A stretch of DNA of 64,000 nt from Aquatica leii (Eukaryota; Arthropoda; Insecta; Coleoptera; Lampyridae): assembly GCA_035610365.1 (NCBI GenBank), contig CM069436.1:87731912-87795911 (forward strand). The letters run 5' to 3'. Below are positions 22,859 to 32,951 of this stretch, piece by piece. The notes below the pieces were generated by a model. That model was not told the DNA's origin. It did not search any database and saw nothing but the letters and a program-made list of their open reading frames with translations. Made by a program: the position numbers and the translations under genes. Every line of letters begins with the position of its first letter. Within the stretch, counting starts at the first letter, position 1.

Positions 22859-23222
22859 TGAAACGTTATTGTCAACTTTGTATGTATGTACAAAATTCTC
22901 CACACAGATAAAAGAAATATATAAAAAGTACACAAAGGAGCTGAGGTCAGTTTTTCGAATCGAGTCTGAAGAAACGTTAAGACTTTGTCGGTTTAAATAA
23001 ATAAGTGATTAACGTGTGTGTTAAGATAAATAAATACGGCGTGTTCAGTCTACGTCCTTTTAATATAAACAAATCGCGGTTTAGATAAACAGAAGTTACC
23101 CGTGGTGATAGTAATATCTAAGTTAATGTAAAGGTTTTTCTTAAATATTGTTTGATTTAATTAGTTACGTGTAGTTCTACTCCTGTAAATATTTATAAAT
23201 AAATTCGTTTTAAAATTTGTCA
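22859..23222 (+). repeat. 5' LTR of family M element 3
   Basis: Starts TGAAACGTTATTGTCAAC, as do the other family M LTRs, and ends near AAAATTTGTCA. TATA-like TATATAAAAAG lies at about 22918. The leader follows, with TTTAGTTCGCGATTCTCGTG shared with element 1. Confidence 0.8.
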
Positions 23223-23321
23223 GGCGTGCGGTAATTGAATAATAAAATTTTAAATTGTATAATAAACAACTCTTTAGTTCGCGATTCTCGTGTGTTTGTT
23301 TATAGAGTGTAATTCTCAGAA

Positions 23322-24153
23322 AATGGAAGAAAAACTGTCCGAACATTCTCAGAAAATGGAGGAAAATTCTAGAATGCTAAGATGATAATGATTAGAAGAC
23401 AGAATGAAACTGCTTGAAGCTAAGATAAATCAAATCAACTGCTATGCTGAAGAAAGTGTCACGAGCGAAGATTTAATGGATCATCGAGAAGAAGTCACGC
23501 ACAAGTTTCTACCCTTAAGCTTTGATGGAAAAACTTCTTGGTCAACGTATTACAAGCACTTTGAAGCCGCAACTACAGCTAATGGTTGGAACAACAAACA
23601 GAAAGCGCCTTCTTTATTAGTGGCCTTACGTCGACAAACGCTTGGAATTTTGCAGACTGTTCGTGACCACCTCCAAGCCAATTAAGAACTCTTAATTTCA
23701 CGTTTAGAAATGAGATATGGAGATGCTTATCTTCAACAGGTGTACCAAGCCCAAATAAAAAGAAGCTGCGGAAAGTCTTTAAGATTTCAAGACTGACATT
23801 TGCAGATTGACACAGCTTGCGTATCTTACAGCACCAGATACCTTCCTGGAGCAATTGGCTATTCAAACCTTTGTGGACGGCATTTGAAACAGTAAAACGC
23901 TGCAAACTCGACGGTTAGCTCGACCTAAGACTTTGGATAACGCTTTAGTGCATGCCTTAGTATTTGAAGCAGCAAAACAGGAATCGCACCGAGGCGATCG
24001 TAAACTCCATTGCCTGCTGAAGTACCCGCGCAGACACTAAAAAGCATTGAGGAGATAGCGCGACGAATACTTCTAGAAAGAGGAGTGGCTACTTTGAACT
24101 ACGGTGAAATAGGCCACGTACGACGATACCGTACTAAACCTAAGAATAAGACA
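23322..24153 (+). pseudogene. Gypsy family M gag
   Basis: Start ATG at 23322 (MEEKLSEHSQKM) is followed by stops. The main open piece 23404-23685 has the capsid-like FDGKTSWSTYYKHFEAATTA, NGWNNKQKAPSLLVALRRQ. After a stop the frame continues ELLISRLEMRYGDAYLQQVY (23685-23745). Later pieces include DNALVHALVFEAAKQESHRG (about 23935-24000). The expected C-x-x-C zinc knuckle survives only as LNYGEIGHVRRYR (24094-24132), with all three Cys replaced, so it can no longer bind zinc. Gag forms the particle and packages RNA. At least four stops or shifts are present. Confidence 0.83.
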
Positions 24154-24171
24154 TGAAGAGCGATTGAAAGT

Positions 24172-24630
24172 TTGGAACGAGTTGACCAAAAGAGACATGT
24201 ACCGGGAATAGGGCGAAAGTCGCTCTCAACAAACCATGCCCCGAAAATTACCATTGAAATGGCATCACCTATTGAGCAACTGCACGGTATTTATCTCGAT
24301 GGCAAGATGAATGAAAGAAGTGTTCAGTTACTGGTTGACACAGCAGCGGAAAAGACCATCATTCGTCCGAACATATTACGGGAAAATGAGAAGACATCAC
24401 CAGTAACGGTACGACTTCGAACGGCGACGGACGAAGAAACACCTACTTACGGACAAGTACAAGTGACCATTGATTTGAGAAATGGAGTACTCGATCATCA
24501 AGTACAGTTAACCGACATCGCGGAAGAAGTTATTCTGCGAATGGAGATTATAAAAAAGTATGGGTTCCATTTGGATATGAAGAACGATGTTCTGAAGATC
24601 GACAGTGAAGATATTTCTTTTCATTCGTGA
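24172..24630 (+). pseudogene. Gypsy family M aspartic protease
   Basis: One open frame of about 150 codons. The start shown by the first Met may be artificial, since protease is normally part of the pol polyprotein. The catalytic motif is VQLLVDTAAEKTIIRP (24322-24370): the family has D-T-G, here D-T-A, which should abolish activity. RTATDEETPTYGQVQV is the flap region, and EEVILRMEIIKKYGF corresponds to the conserved I-L-G-M-D element with the Gly changed to Arg. The enzyme would have processed gag and pol. Remarkably there is no stop in this domain although both key Gly residues are lost. Confidence 0.85.
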
Positions 24631-24639
24631 GAGAAGGCA

Positions 24640-25224
24640 GCCGTGCGAGTCTAATTGAGTGAAGACGTGACTTTGTCTGCAAGAACTGAAAGTGTGGTGA
24701 TAGTACGCCTGGATGGAAATTCCCGGGAATGGTACACTCGCGTTATTGAACCAATTGAGTTCGATTTAGTTGAAAAAGTTTAATATGAGTGACAGTAAGA
24801 ATTTTGAATGTCAACTCAGATCAGTAACGTTGAAAAAGAAGACGTGTTAGGCCAATGCACGCCAGTATACCAAATTGTAAGAGGCGTGAATTTTAGTGAA
24901 GATGCGTCGCCGAAGAAACGTTTACAACATTTATTGGACCTTCTTACCTCCAAATGCCAAAACCTCGGCCAAGACTAGCTGGTTAAAGTTAAAGTGTTGA
25001 TTCAGGAGTATCAAGATGTGTTCACGCTGGAGAGCGGTTCCAAAGGAAGAATTAACATCCACGCCGACTTGTCAGGATTCCAGTGGTTTTCTACGTTGGA
25101 TTTAAGGAGTGGTTACTGTCAGGTAGAATTGGAACTCAAGGATCGTGAAAAAACAGCTTTTACAATTGGAACTGGTTGGTGGCAATTTACTGTGATGCTC
25201 TTCGGCCTGTGTAACGCTCTGTAA
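24640..25224 (+). pseudogene. Gypsy family M reverse transcriptase, first half
   Basis: The linker to RT reads LSEDVTLSARTESVVIVRLD (about 24657) and, after stops, ASPKKRLQHLLDLLTSKCQN. The RT begins LIQEYQDVFTLESGSKGR (25000), then jumps directly to LSGFQWFSTLDLRSGYCQVE (25065), the motif A block with its first catalytic Asp, and ends QFTVMLFGLCNAL (25224). The sequence between the N-terminal boundary and motif A, including the K-K-D-G and F-C-V-D-Y-R motifs, is deleted. The frame is cut by foreign DNA at about 25225 and resumes at 26529. Confidence 0.83.
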
Positions 25225-26528
25225 AAAGTTGCATTTAATCTATTTAGTAACTTGCAACAAAGAATTTTCGATTTGAATTACATTTTAAGACTTGTCCTAT
25301 AGACAACTAACATTACATTTCTTTTTTTTTCGATTTTATTTAACTCTATATATCCTAATGTCTCACGTTATTTGGTTTTTTGGATTTCGTAAAATTAGTT
25401 ATACTGATTTACCACCACGAATAGCGTACGTTGGTGAGAGAATTTGACGTTTAAATAAGTTCGTTCTCGCTTTTGACGTTCTTTTTCTATTTGAAAGCGC
25501 TAATGAAAACCAAGGTTAACAAATTTGCTACTTATCAGCACATGTTCGCTTGAAACTATTCGTTAGGTAAGAATTTATTCTGTAAATTCAACGTTTATTA
25601 AAATTAGTCTTTTGATGTACTCACTCAAGAGTTTATCTGCATTACGGCTATTCACACACAAATTTCTATTGGATTGATAAGATTAAACACCTTTTGGTAG
25701 GTTTAACAGTGGTATTTGTTTTTTTGGTATTTTTTCGTTATTCTGATGTGTCTATTACTTAGCTTCACTGCTATGGTTATGGGAATTACCGTTCCGGCTA
25801 TCACTCGAAGTAGCGACAGATCCTTCCGTTTACTTATTATCAAAGATAAAGCTATGCTGTACCGTGGCCCGTGTAAGCATGACTTCGACTAATAGTAGTT
25901 TTGTAATCTGTTTGTTATTTCTACATGTCATGACAGTAGTTAAAAAAACAAAAAAAAACTGTTTCATAATTAAATTTAAGCTGATTAGACCTTTATGTAA
26001 GAAAATTAGGTAAGGCATTGCATTTGGAATAGTAACTTTGTGAGACAGGGCAAATAAACCTGAAACCCAAATTGATTATTACAAGCTTGTACTATCAAAG
26101 TTTACTTGTTAACACGCACCACGTTATTATATGCACATTGGCATAAGTGCAGGCAATTTAAATTACTTTATTTTGTAGCTTTTTTAAGATCAGTGACGTA
26201 CTGTCAATAATAACATTCCTGAATATTATAACCGTACAGTGGCATGCTACTTGTAATTTATGTAATTACTTAATTATCGTAATACATGTTGAGCTATTTT
26301 CTTTAGGGTGATAATAAAATTGCTATATTGTTATTTCTTTGTATCTAGGTTTTCCCTTTCTACACTATAATTTGCTCTTATAGTTTTATCAGATGCGTGG
26401 GAGATACTTGCTGCTGACTGTTAGTTTATTTCAGTTATTGCATATAGCACTAACTTGGCGCCTATAAATAATTTTCTTGAACTTAGAACCCTCCCACTCT
26501 TCGACTTCTAGCACCGTATATTCCTTAA
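25225..26528. mobile_element. 1.3-kb unidentified insertion in the family M RT
   Basis: RT motif B ends with TGTAACGCTCTG on the left, and RT resumes with TCGAGCGTTTGGTGAAGGCC on the right, so the DNA between is foreign. No coding motif, clear terminal repeat or certain target duplication was found. It is AT-rich. Confidence 0.6.
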
Positions 26529-26800
26529 TATCGAGCGTTTGGTGAAGGCCATTTTGAGCGGACTGTCTTGGAAAACGTGCTTGGTTTACCTAGACCACGT
26601 GATCGTGGTTGGAGGGTCGTTTCAAGAACACTTGAACAACTTGAAAGAAGTGCTCCAACGTCTATGTGGCGCAAATCTAAAAAAATCTAAAAATCAAAGA
26701 TATGTCACGTATTTAAGAAGGAATTGAAATATCTTGTCCACGTCGTATCTAGAGATGGAGTAAAAGCAGTCATCGGAACGCTGATGCCTTATCCAAAAGA
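26529..26800 (+). pseudogene. Gypsy family M reverse transcriptase, second half
   Basis: AILSGLSWKTCLVYLDHVIV (26545-26605): the catalytic Y-x-D-D motif is Y-L-D-H, with the second Asp lost (codon CAC at 26596-26598). SFQEHLNNLKEVLQRLCGAN follows, as in Gypsy RTs, then a shifted frame with HVVSRDGVKAV (about 26740). RNase H, which should come next, is absent: the sequence goes at once to ADALSKRLCPASCSHF (about 26780-26830), which normally lies after RNase H. Confidence 0.85.
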
Positions 26801-27840
26801 CTATGTCCGGCAAGCTGCAGCCATTTTTTACGACTTTAAGAAAAAGTCGAATACCTCCGGATAACTACTATGTTTGATGACGAGTGGAAATTTGAGCAGT
26901 TGCGTCGCGAACAGAAAACGGCTCCGAAATAAAACTACTTCTGAATTGGAAAGAAAACGGCCGACGACCAATCTAGGAAGAAGTAGGTGCAAGGCAGAAA
27001 CACCAAAGCATATTGGGCGCAATGGGACTCTTTGAGAGTAGAAGACGGTTGTTTCTAGCGATCCCTATAGAGTGTCTAGGGCACAGAATACAGACTGCAG
27101 TTGGTAGTACCAAAGTGGTGGATGTCATAGGTGTTGAAGCATATGCACGATGGTACATCAGAAGGACACTTTGGCGTAAAGAACACATTGGGAAAGCTCA
27201 AGGAAGATTCTACTGGGTGAATTTCAAAAAGGACGTCTGTCCATCAGGAAATGGTCTCGTGCACCGATGAAATAGTATAACGTGGGAAGTCCTTTAGAGA
27301 GAGTAGCGATTGATATCGCAAGACGGTTCCCAGAATCTGATTCCGGAAACAAATAGCGATGGATTATTTCACGAAATAGACAGCCGCTCACGCCATACTC
27401 AATTAAGAAGCAGCTACAGTCGCAGACGTATTAGTGAAATTTCTGTTGGTTTGGAGTTACGAAAGTCAAACACCATTCTGTGTCATGCTCAGTCGCGAAA
27501 TACGACTGTTATGCGACCTCCAATTTGGACGAAGAGGGTAGACGAAATGTATGAAACGGTTCGTAAAAAAACATAAATTGCCAGCGACAGAATGAAGACC
27601 ATATAGACACAAAATGGTGGGTTTCAACGTGGCGACATGGTGTGGTTGTATAATCTCAAAAGATGGCGTGGTTTGTCGTAAACCAAAAGTGGTCCACATC
27701 GATCGTCTAGCCCCGTTTGCTGGCGATAACAATATTACGCAAGCTAGGGTCCGAACCAGAGTAATAACTAGCAGAACCAGTCGATGGAATGGTCTTCGAT
27801 AAGTGTATGAGCATATACGGAGGTTCCGGAAATGCTAGGT
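26775..27840 (+). pseudogene. Gypsy family M integrase
   Basis: After ADALSKRLCPASCSHF come the linker EWKFEQLRREQKTAPK (about 26885-26930), and AHIGKAQGRFYWVNFKKDV-like sequence near 27190-27235 from the HHCC zinc domain, in which the Cys pair is lost. IDIARRFPESDSGNK then a stop (about 27309-27356) is the start of the catalytic core with its first Asp. Much of the core is deleted. SRNTTVMRPPIW (27495), RMKTI with a stop, and QNGGFQRGDMVWLYNLKRWR (27610-27670) are the C-terminal domain. KVVHIDRLAPFAGDN (27689-27733) ends pol, followed by ITSRTSRWNG. The order matches element 2. Several stops and shifts are present. Confidence 0.82.
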
Positions 27841-27849
27841 TCCGAGTTA

Positions 27850-28425
27850 CAACCGAGGAACAGCAAGAACTGTTCTAAACACGAAAAAATTACGCCATCG
27901 CGCATTGCATGAACGAAAATCCTGACATGTCCAGAGGGGTTGCAGTCGTATTTAAATAGAAGTTGGGACATCTAGATGAACTACGAGACAGCAACCGGCG
28001 GTTTTAAAGTTTTCAACTATGTGGTGACCGACGACGCTTCCTTTTCTGTCTGGCCACTAAGAAGTACTCACGTACAAAGTCTTTATACAAAAATCTGTGG
28101 CGAGTTTTATGGAATCTCAAGAGAGAAGTGCAGTTCCACAATATTAAGAAATTAGAAGTACCCAAGGTTGGTTGTGGCTTAGATCAACTCGATTGGATGA
28201 CAGTTGTTGGAGGTTGTTTTCCGAGGAACAGACATTCAAGTTTTGGTCTGCTGTTACTAGCCCAGTAGAATATCGGGTCGGGAAAAATCCATTGACTGCT
28301 ACTTTTATGCACAAGGAAGTTGCCGAAATGGAGAAATCTGCCGCTATCGCCACGATCCTGTCTACCGGTGTCGCATCCAGTTTTCTATTCTGGGACAATT
28401 TGTCAATTTTGAGTCAATGACCGAA
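27850..28425 (+). pseudogene. macrodomain + CCCH zinc-finger protein of Gypsy family M, copy 3 (most complete)
   Basis: One frame carries almost a whole small macrodomain (27888-28206). It starts NYAIAHCMNENPDMSRGVAV and VFK, corresponding to the ligand-loop region of OARD1/TARG1-type domains. Two stops follow, then GDRRRFLFCLATKKYSRTKS, LYKNLWRVLWNLKREVQF and KKLEVPKVGCGLDQLDWMTV. The Lys after the T and the Asp in GCGLD correspond, as I recall the family, to the catalytic Lys/Asp pair of TARG1. A one-base shift later comes a perfect CCCH finger, CYFYAQGSCRNGEICRYRH (Cys codons at 28297, 28321, 28339; His at 28351), spacing C-x7-C-x5-C-x3-H. It lies between integrase and 3' LTR, where other retroelements carry env or accessory frames. 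Confidence 0.83.
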
Positions 28426-28431
28426 TGATTT

Positions 28432-28755
28432 TGAACATTCTAGACACAGATAGCAGAAATATATAAAAGCTATACAAAGGAAGTTAAGTCAGAAGTTGGA
28501 AGTTACGAAGACTGTCGGTTTAAATAAATTAAGTTTAACGCGTGTACTAAGATAAATAAGTGTACTTGCTTGTAAACAAATACCGGTTTAGATGAACAGA
28601 AGTTATCCGCGGACATTATTTTGCGAGTGATAGTAATACATAAATTAATGTAAGTGTTTTTCTTAAATACCGTTGCATTTTATTAGTGTTGTTTAAAATA
28701 AATCGTTTAAATATTTAGTTTTCAAACAGTTATTTCGATACAAGAGCGTTGTCAA
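28432..28755 (+). repeat. 3' LTR of family M element 3
   Basis: Plus strand, about GAACATTCTAGACACAG onward; TATA-like ATATATAAAAGC at 28459-28470. It aligns with the 5' LTR (GTCGGTTTAAATAAAT, CGGTTTAGATGAACAGAAGT). Both edges are worn, so the limits are approximate. Confidence 0.75.
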
Positions 28756-29069
28756 ATTAGTTTTTGTGTTCGAGGCCGTAGTTTGCAGCTCGAAGCAGAG
28801 CTGAGGACTGCGAAAGAGACCGAGAACCCGAAAACTTAACAGCGCTGAAGAATAATTAAGAAAAATGTGAATTTATTCAAATTTTGACGTTAAGTTTTAC
28901 AGATGTCAAGTCAGTTACATCACGTGTAATATTTATACAGGGAGTCCCGCGAGGTAAGATACAAAATTTCAGAACGTGTTCCTCAGGTAAATTTATGTCG
29001 AAAATGTCTATATGAACATAGTTCGCAAATGCTTCCTTATCGAGATATGTTATTTTTTAAATTTTAGTA

Positions 29070-29708
29070 TTGTTACAGGAAAATGTGTGGTGGAGTACTA
29101 TGTTCTAGCCCAGGCATGTGTAACCGGAGCGGATAAGGGAGCTATCGCTCCCAGTTCTACTGTTTCTGTGGGGGAAGTCCACTATTACGTTTTTTGTGGC
29201 AGCCGTAGCAGGCAATGTAGGCTGTGTTATTATTTATCGTGACAGTTGAGCTGTCAGTTTGATTGGACTCTGCATTTTATCAGACGGTTAATTTCAAATC
29301 TACATGTTTGTTTTTACAAACGAAGAATACGCAGACATGCTGTTAATCTATGGATACTGCAACTGCAGTGGTAGGAAATCAGTGAGGGAATACCGCCGCC
29401 GGTATCCGAATCGAAGAATACCTGATAGAGTATTTGGGAGAATTTACGAACATCTTAGAGCAATAGGATCATTTACAAACGCTACAGTAACACGTCCATC
29501 AGCAGCTGACCATGATTTAGTACTGGATACTGTTGAAAGATCACCATCAATTATTGTCCGCTGAATAGCACAATAAATAATAACATAGCCTACATTGCCT
29601 GCTTCGGCTGCCACGAAAAACGTAATGGGAGCAATCGGTTCCCCGTCGTGCCGGTTAGACATGCCTGGGCTAGAAAATGGTGCTCTACCTCACATTTTCC
29701 TCTAACAA
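29070..29708 (+). mobile_element. mariner/Tc-type deletion derivative (MITE) with long TIRs and TA duplications
   Basis: Long inverted terminal repeats lie at about 29070-29245 and 29575-29708, starting TTGTTACAGGAAAATGTG and ending CATTTTCCTCTAACAA. TA lies directly outside at 29068-29069 and 29709-29710. Inside is the first 86 codons of a transposase (29304-29564); the catalytic part is gone. This is a non-autonomous derivative of a mariner-like parent. Confidence 0.87.
29304..29564 (+). pseudogene. mariner/Tc-like transposase N-terminus
   Basis: An open frame of 86 codons: FTNEEYADMLLIYGYCNCSG, then YRRRYPNRRIPDRVFGRIYE, LRAIGSFTNATVTRPSA, VLDTVERSPSI. This is the helix-turn-helix DNA-binding domain found at the start of a widespread mariner-related transposase group in insects (domain DUF4817 as I recall). 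The rest of the protein, with the DDE/D core, is missing because the sequence goes straight into the right terminal repeat. The frame is strikingly undamaged compared with most elements in the window. Confidence 0.83.
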
Positions 29709-29710
29709 TA

Positions 29711-29806
29711 CTCCTCAGCACTAGAATACTCTAATGCATTCGGGTTTATGGCAATTTGTTTTATATAGTTGTGGAAACTGCATTAGAGTATTCTAGTGCT
29801 GAGGAG
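29711..29806. repeat. perfect 28-bp inverted repeat (hairpin) next to the mariner MITE
   Basis: CTCCTCAGCACTAGAATACT (start of 29711-29738) is perfectly repeated in reverse complement at 29779-29806, with a 40-base loop. The left arm starts directly after the TA of the MITE. Confidence 0.9.
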
Positions 29807-30295
29807 TCCAAATAGGACGAAACAGCTGTCCACTGGTCTCTAAGATGGTTTCTGCAATTATATAAACAAATTTTTGCACTTGCTTAGTACAGTTAGAAAT
29901 ATTATGCCGCGTATAATTCAAATACATTTTTTGAAATTCGCGGTTGTAATATTTACTATCTAACTAACAACTTCATAGTCTCCTACATGTATAATAAATC
30001 ATGTTTATGGTGTATATTTATATAGTACCTTTAATTTGGAAATGTTTAAAAGCTTTATATTGGCATTAACTTCAAAACGAATTTCTATTGCTAGATCCGT
30101 GGCTAACTTCACACCGGTAATTTCAGGTTAAGTTAAAATTGAAAAAAACGATATTAAAGTCAATGTCAAATTTGACAGATTTAGTAATACATGTAGTACC
30201 AACATTATATTTCTGGTGAGTTTTTGTTTATTTTTTTTTCAAAAAAGAATATACTTTTGCAAAAGGCAACACAAAAAATAATGTACGTTACTCTC

Positions 30296-30362
30296 GTCAA
30301 AAATTTCATAGCATAACTCACTCACATTAGCGTTCGTTATGCTATGATGTACTTTTTGACGT
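30296..30362. repeat. interrupted palindrome
   Basis: Outer arms CGTCAAAAA/TTTTTGACG and inner arms ATAGCATAAC/GTTATGCTAT around a short centre. It may be the remains of a foldback element. Confidence 0.7.
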
Positions 30363-30426
30363 TTGCAACTCATTTGAATTTTTTCGTCGTTGATCAAACA
30401 CCACATAGAGTTTTCAGCAAAAGTGG

Positions 30427-30723
30427 CAGGCGCGGCTTCAAAGGGGGGGCCGGGGGGGCTACGCCCCCCCCCTTGACATTGAAAATAATACTGAAGTTTT
30501 TCTCACTTTGTATGTAATACATTCGGTTTTTTTTATAGTTGTATAATTTATGATGCTTTATCGCTTGCAAGTAAAAGCTTGATGCATAACGAAGTGTTAT
30601 TCAATTTTATGTTAACGCCATATTCAATACATTATTATTTAAAAATGTGATGAGAACCCCCCCCCCCCCCCCGCTTTAAACTGATGGTGCCCCCACCGAA
30701 ATAAACTGCTGGAGCCGCGCCTG
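30427..30723. mobile_element. hAT-type MITE with 8-bp target duplication
   Basis: 297 bp. Ends CAGGCGCGGCTTC and GGAGCCGCGCCTG form a 13-bp inverted repeat with one mismatch. The same 8 bases, AAAAGTGG, flank it at 30419-30426 and 30724-30731, the hallmark of hAT insertions. No coding capacity. It contains G- and C-runs near both ends (30450-30472 and 30656-30672). Confidence 0.9.
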
Positions 30724-30731
30724 AAAAGTGG

Positions 30732-31558
30732 AACCTGAAAAAATATGCTTTCTGATATAGTATCGATTGCTTCTGATCGAAAAATTATTTAAAACTAATA
30801 ACCGTTATGTTTGGAAAAAACTAGTAACTATATATTCATTTGCGATATCAAGTAACTATTATCACGACTATAATGGTAATTCTAATTACTACTTCCTGTC
30901 AGTATATATTTTGTAACATAACATAATCCTGAATAAACGAGAAAAATTGACGAGTCATCGTCAAGCTAATTTTATTACAGTAAAAGGTTTCTTTAAGTGT
31001 ACTTTGTCTAGTTGGTCACCAATCTTATTTATAAAAAATTTCCAGTAAAACGATTTACGTATTTATTTAAAATTAATTTTTAAAAAACGCAAGAATATTT
31101 ACAAAAAGTGAACTAAAAAGTAACATTAATCTGTGATCTTCGTCGTTTTATAAAAATTTCATAAATAACATGAAAGGCAAATTATTTACTTTCTTTATTA
31201 AAAGCTTTCATTCGAACGAATTATAATGAAAGCACAAATTTTCTAATACAAGAGCATCTTGGAATTGAAATATTAACCTGTCAGGTAAATTAGAAATTAT
31301 TAATGTTACTTTCCATCTTTAGTTTTGTTATGATAATTATTGTTGAATGTATTCAACTTTTAATTATGCATGTTAGGAGATTCGTGTTGGGACTTTGTAT
31401 TAAGGGGACGACGGCAGTGGCATGTATAATTAAGTTTGATATGAATTCCACAGTAACGTCAGATTTATGTATCTTTGAAATTATCTTTCTTTGACTGCTG
31501 TTAGTACCATAAACCATATTTTCAAGTTTAATTAATATTTTTCTTATTTAAATTTCAG
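30732..31558. other. AT-rich, no gene recognised
   Basis: No coding or repeat feature seen. It ends in a pyrimidine tract and AG that make a good 3' splice site before 31559. Confidence 0.5.
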
Positions 31559-31646
31559 CTGGCCTAACAACCTCGTTTGTAGTTGAGGCATGAGCATCGA
31601 AATCGATAGGCCTATATCAACTGGGTCGACGCTTTATCAACGTCAG
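31559..31646 (+). CDS. candidate first coding exon of an unidentified host gene
   Basis: An 88-base segment, GC-richer than its surroundings, is bounded by a strong acceptor (TTCTTATTTAAATTTCAG) and a donor (CAG/GTACGT). ATG at 31590 follows an in-frame TGA and opens MSIEIDRPISTGSTLYQRQ, which ends exactly at the exon edge in phase 0. The next segment with similar quality on this strand is 52730-52907, also open in the compatible frame. I do not recognise the protein. The intron between would be 21 kb and contain most of the transposons of the right half. That both exons belong to one gene is inference from strand, phase and composition. Confidence 0.5.
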
Positions 31647-32951
31647 GTACGTTTTGTTTGCTTATTTAATTTTCTTCTTCCTTGGTGTATTTACAAATTC
31701 AATTTGAGGACACGCTCACTTTTTTAACGCGCTTCATTGGTTTATCTTGTATGTCGTGCGCGGATTGTTCAGGTGCAAAGCAGATTATTCTTGCTCGATC
31801 CAACTTTGACAAATATAATTACATACATCGAGTATAAAAGGAAAACACTTAGCAATATGATAATTAATTCACTTATGTTGTTGACTTATTTATTTAAAAA
31901 AAAAGTGTCGTTTCATCATCGTAATGAATAAGCTTTAATTAACAATAAACAAATAATTACAAAACTGTTTTGTCCCAACACGCTAAGCACCTAACTTAAT
32001 TTCACTTTGTGGCAGCGTAGATGCACTTCGTTTTATGTAAATTATGATTAAACGTGACATTTTTGTCTAATGACCCTTTTAGAATTATTTATTATGTACA
32101 GTGAAGCTATTTTTTGCTGTGGGGTCTTTAGACCGTATGCTCGTTTACCAAATAGCACAAGATATTGTTCATCATTAATTTACTTTAATAAGACAGGAAT
32201 TCTTTGTAAAAAGGCAATTGATTAGGAAATCAAATTTGAAACTTTAATTAATGTCAAGACGAGTAATAAGGTAGAAACTCTCGAGAGGAAAATATATTAT
32301 AGCAGTCAAAATTTGAGATTTATGTACTTATATTTGTCATTGTCCCAAACATGAAAAAATCAAGAAGAAGGAGCAACAATAGTTGTACTAAACTTTACAC
32401 CATAATGGCTACTGAGGACATCATAGCAAAGGTAGCAGAAGTGAGAAATTATAAATCAAGGATTTGCTACAACTGGCGCGGTCTTCCCTTATTTAGTCTT
32501 TGATTTTATCTTTTTTTATCTTTCCAGACTTCCTCTGTTAGTCCTCTATCTTCCATGGTTTCATCTACGTCTTTTCACCATTAACGTCTAGATATATCTG
32601 TGTCATGTTCCTGAAAGGCTTGCGATATAGGCAGTTATGCGTGCACGCGTGTTGGTGGTTGCTAACAGTTAGCACGTGCGCGTTCGACGCACCGCCAGTC
32701 ACTTAGTTATGGATATTTATATGTTAACCCTGTATCATTAGTGAATACATCCTTATTAAACACTGATAATTTATCGGTCTTGGTAGCTATAGTTTGCTCC
32801 ATGCATTGAGAAACTTGAGTTGTACGCATTTGATTTGACGAGTCTTACATTTTGTAAACACGAATTTGTCGTTGCTTACGTTTTGTAAACTTGCGTTTGC
32901 TGTTGAATTATTGTATTGTAAATTGCGTTTGTTGTTAAAGCCTTGCCAATT
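31647..32951. other. no gene recognised
   Basis: Includes a GC-richer patch at about 32600-32720 and TTTTGTAAAC-type reiterations at about 32850-32920 that I cannot assign. A short frame at 32403 (MATEDIIAKVAEVRNYKS) has no recognised relative. Confidence 0.4.

Larger units (their letters stand above)
22859..28755 (+). mobile_element. Gypsy family M element 3, most complete copy, with internal deletions and an insertion
   Basis: Order on the plus strand: 5' LTR (22859-23222), leader, gag (23322-24150), protease (24172-24630), first RT half (24660-25224), foreign insertion (25225-26528), second RT half (26529-26760), integrase (26810-27840), macrodomain-CCCH (27850-28425), 3' LTR (about 28432-28755). 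RNase H and parts of RT and integrase are deleted. Target duplication was not found at the right end. Confidence 0.87.
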
